Shown: positions 52,592 to 63,250 of the stretch, in pieces
How the letters are laid out: every line of letters begins with the position of its first letter
Numbering within the stretch: position 1 is the stretch's first letter
Assembly: GCA_013141075.1 (NCBI GenBank)
Contig: JABFRQ010000006.1
Coordinates: forward strand, 62,001-126,000
DNA: 64,000 bases
Reading direction: 5' to 3'
Source: Methylotenera sp.
Lineage (GTDB): Bacteria > Pseudomonadota > Gammaproteobacteria > Burkholderiales > Methylophilaceae
The notes under the pieces: generated by a model
What the model saw: only the letters and a program-made list of their open reading frames with translations
Database searches by the model: none
Told to the model about the DNA's origin: nothing
Position numbers and translations under genes: made by a program

Positions 52592-54964
52592 CTATTTCTT
52601 AGCAAGCCTTTGCCAAGTGCTTACCACGGTGTCAGGGTTAAGTGACATTGATTGTATGCCTTCAGACACTAACCATTCAGCAAAGTCTGGGTGGTCAGAA
52701 GGGCCTTGGCCACAAATACCCACGTATTTACCTAAACGGTTGCAGGTGTGAATTGCCATTTTAATCAATGCTTTAACAGCATCGTTACGCTCATCAAAGC
52801 CATCTGCCAAAATGCCTGAATCGCGATCCATGCCTAATGTGAGCTGGGTTAAATCGTTAGAGCCAATTGAGAAGCCGTCAAAGTAATGTAAGAATTCTTC
52901 AGCTAATAATGCGTTTGAAGGAATTTCGCACATCATAATTAAGCGTAGGCCATTTTCACCACGTTTAAGGCCGTTTGCTGCCATAATTTCAGTTACGGCT
53001 TTTGCTTCAGCAAGAGTGCGCACAAATGGAATCATTAACTCAACGTTGGTTAAGCCCATTTCATCGCGTACTTTTTTCATGGCAGTACATTCCATGGCAA
53101 AGCATTCTTTAAAGTCTTCAGCCATGTAACGCGCCGCGCCACGGAAGCCAATCATTGGGTTTTCTTCATCTGGCTCGTAAATCTCGCCGCCCACTAATTT
53201 TTTGTATTCGTTAGATTTAAAGTCAGACGTACGCACAATCACTGGTTTTGGATAGAAAGCCGCTGCAATAGTGGCTACGCCTTCAGCCACTTTATCAATG
53301 TAAAATTGTTTGGGTGATGCGTAACCGCGTGAACGATTTTTGATGATGGTTTTAATGGCGGTTGGCATGGCTTCAGCGTTTAAAATCGCTTTTGGGTGTA
53401 TGCCGACCATATTGTTAATCACAAATTCTAAACGTGCTAAACCTACGCCATCATTTGGCGTTTTGGCAAAGCCAAAGGCCATGTCAGGGTTGCCTACGTT
53501 CATCATAATTTTGCATGGGGCTGGCGGCAAGGCAGATTGTGCTTGGCGATTCACTTCAAAATCAATCGCACCATGGTACACAAAGCCAGATTCACCTTCA
53601 GCACATGAAACCGTGACAATTTCGCCTTCACGCAATACGTCAGTTGCATTTACCGCACCAACAATGGCTGGAATACCTAATTCACGCGCAATAATCGCCG
53701 CATGGCATGTACGCCCGCCACGGTTGGTGACCAAAGCTGAAGCACGTTTCATTACAGGTTCCCAGTTTGGGTCTGTCATGTCTGCCACAAGCACATCACC
53801 AGGCTGTACCAAATGCATATCTGCTGGGTCTAACACAATGCGCACAGGGCCTACGCCTACTTTTTGTGTCACTGCGCGACCAATAACTAATGGTTTTTCA
53901 TTATGTTTATGCAGTTTGAAAGTTTCGGTCACGTTATTTAATGCTTCTTGTGACTTCACTGTTTCAGGGCGTGCTTGCAAAATATACAATTTGTTATCTA
54001 CGCCATTTTTGCCCCATTCAATGTCCATTGGGCAACCGTAATGGCTTTCAATTGTCATGGCATAACGTGCTAATTCTAAAACGTCTGCATCGCAAAGTGA
54101 ATAACGGTCGCTGTCCGTTGTATCTACATCAACGGTTGATGTACTTTTGCCCGCACGTGTTGCATCGCTAAACACCATTTTAATGAGCTTAGAACCCATG
54201 GTGCGGCGCACAATTGAAGGTTTGCCTAGTGCTAGTGTTGGTTTGTGCACGTAGAATTCATCTGGGTTCACCGCGCCTTGCACCACTGTTTCGCCCAAGC
54301 CGTAGCTTGAAGTAATAAACACCACATCTTTAAAGCCAGATTCAGTGTCAATGGTAAACATCACACCTGCACAGCCAATATCTGAGCGCACCATTTGTTG
54401 CACACCAGCTGATAAAGCAACATCAGCATGCACAAATCCTTTATGCACGCGGTATGAAATTGCACGGTCATTGTATAAAGAAGCGAATACTTCTTTAATG
54501 GCGTGCAAAATATTATCTAAACCCTGGATGTTTAAAAATGACTCTTGTTGGCCAGCAAATGAAGCATCAGGCAAATCTTCTGCCGTGGCAGAAGAGCGCA
54601 CTGCAAAGGTTGCACCATTGCCAGATTTTGCAGTAAGAATATCGTAATTTTCTTTAATCGCTTGGTCTAATGCGGCTGGGAAGGGCGCATTCATAATCCA
54701 TTCGCGTACTTTTTTACCGCATATTGCTAGGGCTTGCGTGTCATCTACGTTAAGCGCATCAAGCTCGGCGTTAATTTTTACGTCTAAGCCATTTACCGAC
54801 AAAAACTCTCGGTAGGCATCGGCCGTAGTGGCAAAACCCGTTGGTACACGCACGCCTTTAGCGGAAAGTTGTGAAATCATCTCGCCTAGAGAGGCGTTTT
54901 TTCCGCCAACAGAAGGGACGTCTACGTTGCGTAGATTTTCAAATGGAATAACGTGGGCTGACAT
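52592..54964 (-). CDS. ppsA: Phosphoenolpyruvate synthase
   Basis: [59 protein letters not shown]. Confidence 0.98.
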   Translation of the reverse strand: MSAHVIPFENLRNVDVPSVGGKNASLGEMISQLSAKGVRVPTGFATTADAYREFLSVNGLDVKINAELDALNVDDTQALAICGKKVREWIMNAPFPAALDQAIKENYDILTAKSGNGATFAVRSSATAEDLPDASFAGQQESFLNIQGLDNILHAIKEVFASLYNDRAISYRVHKGFVHADVALSAGVQQMVRSDIGCAGVMFTIDTESGFKDVVFITSSYGLGETVVQGAVNPDEFYVHKPTLALGKPSIVRRTMGSKLIKMVFSDATRAGKSTSTVDVDTTDSDRYSLCDADVLELARYAMTIESHYGCPMDIEWGKNGVDNKLYILQARPETVKSQEALNNVTETFKLHKHNEKPLVIGRAVTQKVGVGPVRIVLDPADMHLVQPGDVLVADMTDPNWEPVMKRASALVTNRGGRTCHAAIIARELGIPAIVGAVNATDVLREGEIVTVSCAEGESGFVYHGAIDFEVNRQAQSALPPAPCKIMMNVGNPDMAFGFAKTPNDGVGLARLEFVINNMVGIHPKAILNAEAMPTAIKTIIKNRSRGYASPKQFYIDKVAEGVATIAAAFYPKPVIVRTSDFKSNEYKKLVGGEIYEPDEENPMIGFRGAARYMAEDFKECFAMECTAMKKVRDEMGLTNVELMIPFVRTLAEAKAVTEIMAANGLKRGENGLRLIMMCEIPSNALLAEEFLHYFDGFSIGSNDLTQLTLGMDRDSGILADGFDERNDAVKALIKMAIHTCNRLGKYVGICGQGPSDHPDFAEWLVSEGIQSMSLNPDTVVSTWQRLAKK

Positions 54965-55153
54965 GATAGTTCCTTAGATGGTCAAACAATTAGAGTGTAA
55001 AACTACGTTAGAAATTTGTTTTTATATTTAAGTTACATTTTGCCTAATTTATCGGCCGCTGTCACCTGAAAATACGTGCTTTCACAATAAAAATTGCATC
55101 AAGCCGCAAGCGCAGGCGTAGGAAAAGTAACGCCTGTCAGCTAGAATAAGCAA

Positions 55154-56146
55154 ATGAGCACTTCAAATTTACAGTCAGCAAAAAATACCGAAATTTTAGT
55201 TAAAAGCGCCGCACGCCTGCACATGGGTTTTTTTGATTTGCATGGCGGCTTGGGGCGTAAGTTCGGCAGCATCGGCTTAAGCCTTTCTGCGCCACATTTG
55301 GTGCTTACCGCAAGCCGTGCAGATAAGTTGCAAATTGCTGGAGGCATTGATAGTAAAGGTGCAACCCGCGCTAACAATATTGCACAACAGCTTATTAAAA
55401 ATCTTAATCTTACGGGTTCGGTTGCGCTTAATATTCAACAAGTGATTCCCGAACATGCTGGTTTGGGTTCAGGTACGCAACTAGTCTTGGCAATAGGTGC
55501 AGCCATTAGCAAACTCTACCATTTGGATTTAACCACGTCACAAATTGCTATGCTCACAGGTCGTGGTAACCGCTCAGGTATCGGTATTGCGGCTTTTGAT
55601 TTAGGTGGCTTGTTAATTGATGGTGGCCGTAAGGCGATTGGAAATGTGCCACCGTTACTCGCGCGATATGATTTTCCAAAATCATGGCGAGTTTTGCTTA
55701 TATTAGATGCCACACAACCTGGAATTCATGGCGAAGAAGAAAAAGAAGCGTTTAATAATTTACCCATTTTTTCTGAAAACTTAGCCGCACATTTATGCAG
55801 GCATGTTTTGATGCAAGCTATGCCAGCGATGGTAGAGCAAGATTTAACTGCCTTTGGCAACAGCATTCAAGCGCTACAAGCCCATGTGGGTGATTATTTT
55901 GCGCCTGCTCAAGGCGGGCGCTATGCCAGCCGCGAAGTAGGCGTGGTGTTGGAATACTTGGCGCACGCAGGTGTGGCTTGTTTTGGGCAAAGCTCTTGGG
56001 GGCCAACAGGCTTTGCAGTGTTTGAAAATGAAGCCAGTGCAAATGCGATGCAGCAACAACTACAAGCGCAGTTCGTGGAAAATAAAAATATTTCGTATGA
56101 AATTGTGCGCGGCAATAACTCTGGCGCAACGATACAGAAACTTTAA
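55154..56146 (+). CDS. Beta-ribofuranosylaminobenzene 5'-phosphate synthase (beta-RFAP synthase)
   Basis: GHMP-kinase fold features (VIPEHAGLGSGTQLVLAIGAAI; GRGNRSGIGIAAFDLGGLLIDGG); first gene of the H4MPT cluster. Confidence 0.9.
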   Translation: MSTSNLQSAKNTEILVKSAARLHMGFFDLHGGLGRKFGSIGLSLSAPHLVLTASRADKLQIAGGIDSKGATRANNIAQQLIKNLNLTGSVALNIQQVIPEHAGLGSGTQLVLAIGAAISKLYHLDLTTSQIAMLTGRGNRSGIGIAAFDLGGLLIDGGRKAIGNVPPLLARYDFPKSWRVLLILDATQPGIHGEEEKEAFNNLPIFSENLAAHLCRHVLMQAMPAMVEQDLTAFGNSIQALQAHVGDYFAPAQGGRYASREVGVVLEYLAHAGVACFGQSSWGPTGFAVFENEASANAMQQQLQAQFVENKNISYEIVRGNNSGATIQKL

Positions 56147-56169
56147 AGAGCTTTTAAAAAGAGACTGCG

Positions 56170-57093
56170 ATGGAAAAAACTTCAATTTTACACCTGATAA
56201 CGCCTGCCAAAAACGCCAGCCCATTCGACGTCAACATGGCATTTGACGCGGGTTTTGACAAAATTATGCCTTACACCAATGTGTTGTTAGGTGAGGTGGC
56301 CGCGCTGACGCAAGATGCGATTTTTTCACGTAGCCCAAGCGGGGTAAAACGAGAAGCCTTATTCATCGGCGGGCGCGATATTGATGTAGCCATGCAGATG
56401 CTAGAAGCAAGCAAGCAAGCAATGTTCGCACCTTTTGCCTGCTCAATTTTTGCTGATCCATCAGGTGCATTTACCACGGCGGCGGCCATGGTGGCTAAAG
56501 TTGAGTTTCATTTGCACAAGCATTTTGACGAAAATTTAAGCGGAAAATCCATCAGTATATTTGGGGCGGGCGGCCCTGTAGGTGGCTGTGCGGCAATTAT
56601 TGCAGCCAAACAAGGCGCAAAAGTGCGCTTGGTTGCGCATCATTCTGTGGCTGAATTAGCACAAAAAGCACAAGTTTGGAACGTGAAATATCAGCTCAAC
56701 TTGCAAGTGGTGGATGGTACAAATGAGTCTAATAAAGAAGCTATTTTAGCCAATACCGATATTGCGCTTTGCGCGGCTGCCGCTGGCGTGCGCGTGTTGT
56801 CAGCAAGTCAAATTGCGCATGCTGGGCAGTTAAAAATGATTGCTGATGTGAACGCGGTTGCACCAACGGGTGCAGAGGGTGTGGATGTGATGGCTGATGG
56901 CGTTGCAATTGAATCTACTAATGTGATTGGCATAGGTGCGCTAGCGATTGGCAACTTAAAATATGCCACGCAACATAACTTACTTAAACAAATGTTAGCC
57001 ACGCATAAATTCAATGGTGAGCTGAACGATAAACCTTGTTATTTAGAGTTTATGGCAGCGTTTGAAATGGCGCAGCATTTAACGCGTGTGTAA
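56170..57093 (+). CDS. mtdB: NAD(P)-dependent methylene-tetrahydromethanopterin dehydrogenase
   Basis: SIFGAGGPVGGCAAIIAAKQGAKVRLV Rossmann motif; MtdB-like N-terminus. Confidence 0.92.
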   Translation: MEKTSILHLITPAKNASPFDVNMAFDAGFDKIMPYTNVLLGEVAALTQDAIFSRSPSGVKREALFIGGRDIDVAMQMLEASKQAMFAPFACSIFADPSGAFTTAAAMVAKVEFHLHKHFDENLSGKSISIFGAGGPVGGCAAIIAAKQGAKVRLVAHHSVAELAQKAQVWNVKYQLNLQVVDGTNESNKEAILANTDIALCAAAAGVRVLSASQIAHAGQLKMIADVNAVAPTGAEGVDVMADGVAIESTNVIGIGALAIGNLKYATQHNLLKQMLATHKFNGELNDKPCYLEFMAAFEMAQHLTRV

Positions 57094-58183
57094 AAAACTT
57101 ATTATAGCGGCGGCCTCTGCGCGCGGCTTTGCACAGGCTGCGGCTACGTGTGGCTATAGCGTGATTACGCTAGATGCCTTTGCCGATGCCGATACGCGAC
57201 TTGTTGCAGTGCAATCATTTAAAATTAAAATGCATGAATCTGCGCAAGGTTTTATTGTTGATGAAGTTGATTTTAAGCGCGTGTTTTCAAGCATAAATTT
57301 AGACGAAGTTGAAGGTTTTTTATTTGGCAGTTTGTTTGATGCAGCACCAGATTTATTAGCTTGGGTGGCAGCGCGGGTGCGGGTGCTAGGCAATCCGCCA
57401 GAAGTGATGCGTGCGGCAAAAAGCTTTGAATTCTTTAAATTATTAGATGATTTGGGAGTTCAGCATCCTGAAGTACGTTTAACGCTGCCAGATTCCGCCG
57501 AGCAATGGCTAAGCAAGCATCTAGGCGGCTCAGGCGGCACACATATTCAATGCGCCTCACAGGGCGGTTCTGGCGATTATTTTCAGCGTAAAATTGCAGG
57601 TATTCCAGTATCAATGTTGTTTGTCGCAGATGGCATCACGGCGCAGTTAATCGGGTTTAATCGCCAATTCACGGCGCCTACCACCAAAATGCCATATCGC
57701 TTTGCAGGCGCTGTGAGTGGTGTTGCTCTGCAACCCAATATCCATGCGGTGTTTGAGCATGCTGCGCAGCAATTAACTAGCACCTTACACTTACGCGGCA
57801 TCAATAGTTTAGATGCCATTTTGAATGACGACACACTGTATATCTTGGAGCTAAACCCAAGATTAAGTGCGACTTTTCAGCTTTATCCAAACCTTATGCG
57901 CGCGCATTTGCAAGGATGCGCAGGCAATTTAACGGCTTTGTCCGAGCATAAAAATGCATGTGCGCATTTGGTTTTATATGCTGAAAACGCAGTTGAAATT
58001 CCTGCTGATTTTGTATGGCCAATGGATGCGATGGATATTCCTAGTATTGAAGCTAATGCAAGCAGTGTTAAAATTGCGCAAGATGCACCCATTTGCACTG
58101 TGCGTGTAGAGGCGGAAACGGCTGATTTGGCGCATAAATTAGTGATTGAGAAAGCAAGCCAATTAAAAGAACGTTTTATGTAA
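57086..58183 (+). CDS. ATP-grasp protein, H4MPT-cluster Orf17-like
   Basis: ATP-grasp C-terminal pattern (INSLDAILNDDTLYILELNPRLSATFQLY); GTG start overlapping mtdB stop. Confidence 0.82.
   Translation: MCKKLIIAAASARGFAQAAATCGYSVITLDAFADADTRLVAVQSFKIKMHESAQGFIVDEVDFKRVFSSINLDEVEGFLFGSLFDAAPDLLAWVAARVRVLGNPPEVMRAAKSFEFFKLLDDLGVQHPEVRLTLPDSAEQWLSKHLGGSGGTHIQCASQGGSGDYFQRKIAGIPVSMLFVADGITAQLIGFNRQFTAPTTKMPYRFAGAVSGVALQPNIHAVFEHAAQQLTSTLHLRGINSLDAILNDDTLYILELNPRLSATFQLYPNLMRAHLQGCAGNLTALSEHKNACAHLVLYAENAVEIPADFVWPMDAMDIPSIEANASSVKIAQDAPICTVRVEAETADLAHKLVIEKASQLKERFM
57724..57760. repeat. PIR-A-like copy inside the Orf17-like CDS (TGCTCTGCAACCCAATATCCATGCGG...)
   Basis: 23/26 identity by eye with the copy at 1875, including exact CCAATATCCATGCGG. 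Confidence 0.6.
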
Positions 58184-58196
58184 GAGCGAATTTATT

Positions 58197-59162
58197 ATGA
58201 CAAAGCAAACAACACATATCAGCATCAACGCGCTTGCAAACTCATTAGTACAACAACTAATTGACGATGCTGACGCGCTACAAATTGGTGTTTCAAAGCA
58301 CGCAACTGGTGCGACAATAGTAGATGCTGGTATCGAAAAAGCAGGCGGCGCAGAAGCGGGGCGGCTTATTGCCGAAATTTGCATGGGTGGTTTGGGGCAA
58401 GTCACTTTTAAAGAGGGTGATGATTTTAAAACATACCCAAAAATTATTTGTGCCTGTTCGCAAACCCCAATATTGGCGTGCCTTGCCAGCCAATATGCAG
58501 GTTGGGCGCTGCAGCATGAAAAGTTCTTTTCACTTGGGTCAGGCCCCGCGCGCGCGATTGCGCAACGCGAAGATTTATTTAAAGAGTTGGGTTACAAAGA
58601 TCATGCTGAGAAAACCGTATTGGTGCTAGAAACCGATAAAATCCCGCCAACTGAAATTATAGAAAAAGTCGCATTTGATACGAATATTAAAGCTGAAAAT
58701 CTGACTTTTATTTTAACGCCAACCAAAAGTCTAGCAGGCACCACGCAAATAGTGGCGCGGGTGCTAGAGGTGGCCTTGCATAAATTGCACACTTTACATT
58801 TTCCGTTAGACACGGTTGTTTCAGGTAATGGTAGTGCGCCTTTACCGCTAGTTTCAGCCGATTTTTTAACCGCGATGGGGCGCACAAATGATGCGATTTT
58901 GTTCGGCGGATTTGTGCAGTTGCAAGTGAAATGTACCGATGCAGAAGCCGAAAAGCTGGCGCGTGAACTACCCAGCAAGTCATCCAAAGATTATGGCAAG
59001 CCATTTGCCGAGATTTTTAAAGCGGTGAATATGGATTTTTACAAAATTGACCCACTATTATTTTCGCCTGCAAAAGTACGCATTACCAATGTTAATACGG
59101 GCAATAGTTTTGAGGGTGGCGAGTTGAATGAAGCCTTGTTAAACCAATCTTTTGGCGGTTAG
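58197..59162 (+). CDS. mch: Methenyltetrahydromethanopterin cyclohydrolase
   Basis: ISINALANSLVQQLIDDADALQIGVSKHATGATIVDAGIEKAGGAEAGRLIAEICMGGLGQV. Confidence 0.97.
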   Translation: MTKQTTHISINALANSLVQQLIDDADALQIGVSKHATGATIVDAGIEKAGGAEAGRLIAEICMGGLGQVTFKEGDDFKTYPKIICACSQTPILACLASQYAGWALQHEKFFSLGSGPARAIAQREDLFKELGYKDHAEKTVLVLETDKIPPTEIIEKVAFDTNIKAENLTFILTPTKSLAGTTQIVARVLEVALHKLHTLHFPLDTVVSGNGSAPLPLVSADFLTAMGRTNDAILFGGFVQLQVKCTDAEAEKLARELPSKSSKDYGKPFAEIFKAVNMDFYKIDPLLFSPAKVRITNVNTGNSFEGGELNEALLNQSFGG

Positions 59163-59166
59163 CTAA

Positions 59167-60036
59167 GTGCGCATTGTCATTTTTACCGATGAGCCAGAAA
59201 AGCGTGGCGGTTGGCACGGTGAGCAATTAGCGAAAGCTTTTGCTGTGCACAATGTTGAAGCCGTTTTTGTGTCGTTGCAAGATTGCGTCATTGATTTATC
59301 TGCTAAAAAACCTACTATCCAAATTCCATTTTTTGAAACCTTACCCAAAGCGGCCTTTGTGCGCGGCATTGCGGGTGGCTCGTTGCAACAAATCACCACG
59401 CGTTTGAATGTGTTGCACATGTTAAAAATGCTAGGCGTGAGCATTTACAACGACGGCAAAGCGATTGAGCGTACGGTGGATAAAGCCATGACCAGCTTTT
59501 TATTACACAAAAACGGTATTGCAAGCCCAAAAACTTGGGTGTGCGAATCACGTGACTTTGCACATAAAATCATGGCGCAACATGCTAATTTGGTCATTAA
59601 GCCACTGTTTGGCTCGCAAGGTGCTGGCGTGCGTTTAGTTGATAAAAAACGACCATTGCCGATGGATAAGTTTGTTGATGGCGTTTTTTACCTGCAAAGT
59701 TTTATTAAAGCCCAGCATGACTATCGTGTGTTTGTAGTGAATAACCGAGCGGTTGCCACCATGCGCCGCACAGGTGAAACTTGGCTGCATAACGTGGCGC
59801 AAGGTGCGCAGTGCGAATCTTGCAATGAGGCTGATGTTTTAGCTATTGCTCTACGAGCCGCGCTGGTGCTAGAGATTGCGTATTGCGGTGTGGACGTGAT
59901 TCGAGATGAAGATGGAAAATTGTTGGTGTTAGAAGTCAATAGCATTCCCGCTTGGCGCGGCTTACAAAGCGTTTCACAAGTGAATATTGCACAAGCTTTA
60001 GCTGATGATTTTTTGAGTAAAATTGATGCAAAATAA
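59167..60036 (+). CDS. RimK-like ATP-grasp ligase, H4MPT-cluster Orf5-like
   Basis: KTWVCESRDFAHKIMAQHANLVIKPLFGSQGAGVRL; LVLEVNSIPAWRGLQ; GTG start. Confidence 0.82.
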   Translation: MRIVIFTDEPEKRGGWHGEQLAKAFAVHNVEAVFVSLQDCVIDLSAKKPTIQIPFFETLPKAAFVRGIAGGSLQQITTRLNVLHMLKMLGVSIYNDGKAIERTVDKAMTSFLLHKNGIASPKTWVCESRDFAHKIMAQHANLVIKPLFGSQGAGVRLVDKKRPLPMDKFVDGVFYLQSFIKAQHDYRVFVVNNRAVATMRRTGETWLHNVAQGAQCESCNEADVLAIALRAALVLEIAYCGVDVIRDEDGKLLVLEVNSIPAWRGLQSVSQVNIAQALADDFLSKIDAK

Positions 60037-60892
60037 TCTGACATCAGCACGGCTGCAAGCCGCATATATACTGGCTTGCAGGGCAGAGCTTATGGCATTA
60101 AAACCTGGTAATGTGCATGTGTTTGCTGATGGCCACGGCATGGTGATTGAAGATTTTATTGCAAGTGCTGATGCTTCAGCCGCTGCAATTGCAGCGCTGA
60201 ATTTGAGTGTGGGTGAACGTATTTTTAATGCGGTTGAAGCTACGCAAAATGCCGTAGGTATAAACACGAATTTAGGCATAATCTTATTGTGCGCGCCTTT
60301 AATTCATGCAGCTTTATGCTGTGATGCAGGTAAAACATTCCAGCAGAATTTGAACGATACTTTAAGTCAGCTTACAGTAAAAGATGCACAGCTTACAGCG
60401 CAAGCGATTTTGCTAGCAAACCCTGCAGGCCTTGGCGCCGCTAGTAAGTATGATGTGCATGCGCCGCTTAATGTGAGCTTATTTGTCATGATGCAAGTAG
60501 CACAACATAAAGACCGTATCGCATGGCAATACGCTAATAATTTTTCTGATATTTTTGAGTTTGGTTTGCCGCTTTATGAAAAAGCACTGGATAGATGGCG
60601 AGACTTTAGCAATAAAGGGCAGAATCAGGCATGGGCAACCACGATGGTTTATTTAGGTTTTTTGGCGCGGCAATGTGATACGCATGTCATCCGCAAACAT
60701 GGTGAAGCGTTAGCCACTAGCGTGATGAATGAAGCGCGAGAATTGGAAGCTGGTTTTTGGGCAGGGGATAACCCAAAATTGATGCAAAAACCATTACTCG
60801 CTTGGGATGCTTCATTAAAAACACGCAACATTAACCCCGGCACCTCGGCAGATTTGACAGTGGCTTGTCTTTTAGCGGCGTTTTTAGCTTAA
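60026..60892 (+). CDS. Triphosphoribosyl-dephospho-CoA synthase (CitG/MdcB)-like protein, H4MPT-cluster Orf7-like
   Basis: ALKPGNVHVFADGHGM; NTNLGIILLCAPLIHA; NPAGLGAASKYDVH; ATG at 60026 preferred. Confidence 0.83.
   Translation: MQNNLTSARLQAAYILACRAELMALKPGNVHVFADGHGMVIEDFIASADASAAAIAALNLSVGERIFNAVEATQNAVGINTNLGIILLCAPLIHAALCCDAGKTFQQNLNDTLSQLTVKDAQLTAQAILLANPAGLGAASKYDVHAPLNVSLFVMMQVAQHKDRIAWQYANNFSDIFEFGLPLYEKALDRWRDFSNKGQNQAWATTMVYLGFLARQCDTHVIRKHGEALATSVMNEARELEAGFWAGDNPKLMQKPLLAWDASLKTRNINPGTSADLTVACLLAAFLA
60052..60084. repeat. PIR-A-like palindrome inside the Orf7-like CDS (CTGCAAGCCGCATATATACTGGCTTGCAGGGCA)
   Basis: Near match to the reverse complement of the copy at 29558; CTGCAAGCC/GGCTTGCAG arms. 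Confidence 0.6.
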
Positions 60893-61066
60893 TTGCTTGG
60901 CGCTTTTACCCAAGTGGGTATATTGTGTAGATTGTAATTTAATGTTAATTTGACGAAAATTACTAGTAATATCAATGATTTGGTATTTCTTTGGTATTTT
61001 TTGCAATCTATAATAATAAAAGTTTTTTTGAAGTGCTTGTAAATGAGTTTTAGAAAGTAAAAAAAT

Positions 61067-61756
61067 ATGAAAATAGCCTTGTTAGAAGATGATTTAGCCT
61101 ACGCAGAAACAATAATAGAGTGGCTACATGCGGCTGATTTTGAAGTGGATCACTTTGTAACAGGGTTAGACTTTTTGCGTAAATTTTCAAATTCGCAATA
61201 CGACCTTTGTATTTTTGACTGGCAACTGCCCGATATGGAAGGCCCTGATGTGATGGTGAGCATTAAGCTCAGGTCTAACAAGTTGCCCCCTATTATTTTT
61301 GTAACTGGCCGTAGTGAAGAAGACGACATTGTGCGCGTGATTGAATCAGGCGCGGATGATTACATTGTAAAGCCAGTCAGTCGCCAAATGTTAATGGCGC
61401 GCGTGAGTGCTTTGCTGAGAAGAGCTTCTCCAGAACATAAAAATGAAACAGTATGTGTTTTCGGTGGCTTAACAATTGATTCTAAGCAGCGCTTGGTGAT
61501 GCTTGATGGTGAAGAAATTAAACTTACCGATAAAGAGCTAGATTTAGCTTGGTATTTTTTGAGAAATGAAGGCGTTTTATTATCAAGAGCGCACTTAATG
61601 CACGTGGTTTGGGGTTCTAGTGCCGATGTTGAAACGCGTAAAGTGGATGTGCACGTGAGCCATTTACGTACTAAATTGAAGCTAACACCAGAATTTGGCT
61701 GGAAGCTCACTTCAGTGTATCAGCAGGGTTATCGCTTAGAACGTAGCGAGTCTTAA
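61067..61756 (+). CDS. OmpR/PhoB-family response regulator
   Basis: Receiver domain (LCIFDWQLPDMEGPDVM, SGADDYIVKPVS) and wHTH (VDVHVSHLRTKL..YQQGYRLE). Confidence 0.95.
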   Translation: MKIALLEDDLAYAETIIEWLHAADFEVDHFVTGLDFLRKFSNSQYDLCIFDWQLPDMEGPDVMVSIKLRSNKLPPIIFVTGRSEEDDIVRVIESGADDYIVKPVSRQMLMARVSALLRRASPEHKNETVCVFGGLTIDSKQRLVMLDGEEIKLTDKELDLAWYFLRNEGVLLSRAHLMHVVWGSSADVETRKVDVHVSHLRTKLKLTPEFGWKLTSVYQQGYRLERSES

Positions 61757-61819
61757 AAACCCGTAAATTAAGACTTCTAATTAACATCATAAGAATTAAA
61801 ATCAATAAAAATTACATCT

Positions 61820-63181
61820 ATGAAAATAAGCACATATTTAATAGGCTTGTTGCTATGCGCAAGTTTTAGCGCTAATGCTCAATCGCCTAGCACTGCATTA
61901 CCCAGCGCTGAAACTTCACGTGCTGAAGCCCCTAGCGTGCAAAACTCAGCTGGCATCTGGTTATACACTATCAATAAAAATGATTCTTTTGAGCTTATTT
62001 ATCAAAAATATTTGAATAAACGTACTAATATTTTGGCGTTGTCTGAATATAACCAGCACAAACTCACAAAAAAACTAAAGCCTGGTCAAGTCATTAGTAT
62101 TCCTGTTGAAATGCTCAAAAGAACGCCTACCCCCGCGCAAGTGATTGTGGTGTATGGCGATGTGCTCGCAACTACGCTGAGCAGTAATCAACGTAAAATC
62201 AACAAAGGTGATTCGTTAACGCAAGGTGATACGGTGCAAACTGGTAAAAACAGCCTAGCAAAATTGCTTTTTGCTGATAGCTCGGTCATAGAAATCCAGT
62301 CAAATTCTAGCTTGAGTATTGTTGATAGCTTTAAATATGCAGGTAAGGAAACTTATGTGACTAATGTAAAGCTTACGCGTGGCCGTACATCAGTCGCGGC
62401 TAATCCAAACCATGCTGTTGGTAACACCATGCAAGTTGCAACGCCTTCGGCCATTGCGGCTGTGCGCGGCACGCAGTTTAGGGTGGGGGCTGATGGCGAC
62501 ATAGCTTTGCAAGAAACTTTAGAAGGCCAAGTGGCGTTTAGCGCAAGTGGCCAAGAGATTTTGCTGGCAAAAGGTTATGGTAGTTTGGCAGAAAAAGACA
62601 AGGCACCTTTGCCACCGATTGTGTTGCCATCTGCGCCAGATGTAAGCGCCTTCCCTAAGCTTATGGAGAGCATTCCCGTAGTCTTCAATTTAGCTCCACA
62701 GCAAGACGCGGCCGCTTGGGTAAGTCAACTGGCGCTAGATGCGGAATTCACGCAAAATGTGAATGAGCAAGTAATTCAAACGACAAGCTTATCTTTTGCA
62801 GATTTAGCCGATGGACAGTATTACTTGAAACTAAGGGCGCAAGATTCGCATGGTTTGCAAGGCTCAGATGCGGTGCATGCATTTAGCGTTAAAGTGCGTG
62901 CGCCTGAGCCTGTGTTAGAGCTGCTAGAGCCGCAAGATTCTGAAGTGATTCCATTGGCGCCAACAGAGCTTAGCTGGAAACCGATGCCAAATGCAAATAA
63001 CTATATAGTACAAATTGCGCGCGATAAGGATTTTGCTAACATTGTTTACGAGCGCCATGCTTCGTTTAATAAACTCACCATTAATCAATCGTTTGGTGCG
63101 GGTGAGTTTTATTGGCGGGTTGCAGTTTTAATTCACGGTAAGCCACAAAAGTTCTCAAAAATGAGAAAATTCTCGCGCTAA
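61820..63181 (+). CDS. LysM + FecR-domain protein with C-terminal FN3-like repeats
   Basis: Signal peptide; LysM-like region (NKNDSFELIYQKYLNKRTNILALSEYNQ); FecR core (KGDSLTQGDTVQTGKNSLAKLLFADSSVIEIQSNSSL; AIAAVRGTQFRV). Confidence 0.87.
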   Translation: MKISTYLIGLLLCASFSANAQSPSTALPSAETSRAEAPSVQNSAGIWLYTINKNDSFELIYQKYLNKRTNILALSEYNQHKLTKKLKPGQVISIPVEMLKRTPTPAQVIVVYGDVLATTLSSNQRKINKGDSLTQGDTVQTGKNSLAKLLFADSSVIEIQSNSSLSIVDSFKYAGKETYVTNVKLTRGRTSVAANPNHAVGNTMQVATPSAIAAVRGTQFRVGADGDIALQETLEGQVAFSASGQEILLAKGYGSLAEKDKAPLPPIVLPSAPDVSAFPKLMESIPVVFNLAPQQDAAAWVSQLALDAEFTQNVNEQVIQTTSLSFADLADGQYYLKLRAQDSHGLQGSDAVHAFSVKVRAPEPVLELLEPQDSEVIPLAPTELSWKPMPNANNYIVQIARDKDFANIVYERHASFNKLTINQSFGAGEFYWRVAVLIHGKPQKFSKMRKFSR

Positions 63182-63250
63182 CTTTTTTCTGACACGTTTA
63201 CTAGCTTTTGTTAATCAAATAATCTTGACCAATTTCTAAAAAGACAACGT

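Noticed and set aside
53340-54041. 233-aa plus-strand ORF antisense to ppsA
   Set aside because: Lies entirely within the well-supported ppsA CDS; composition is typical of shadow ORFs.
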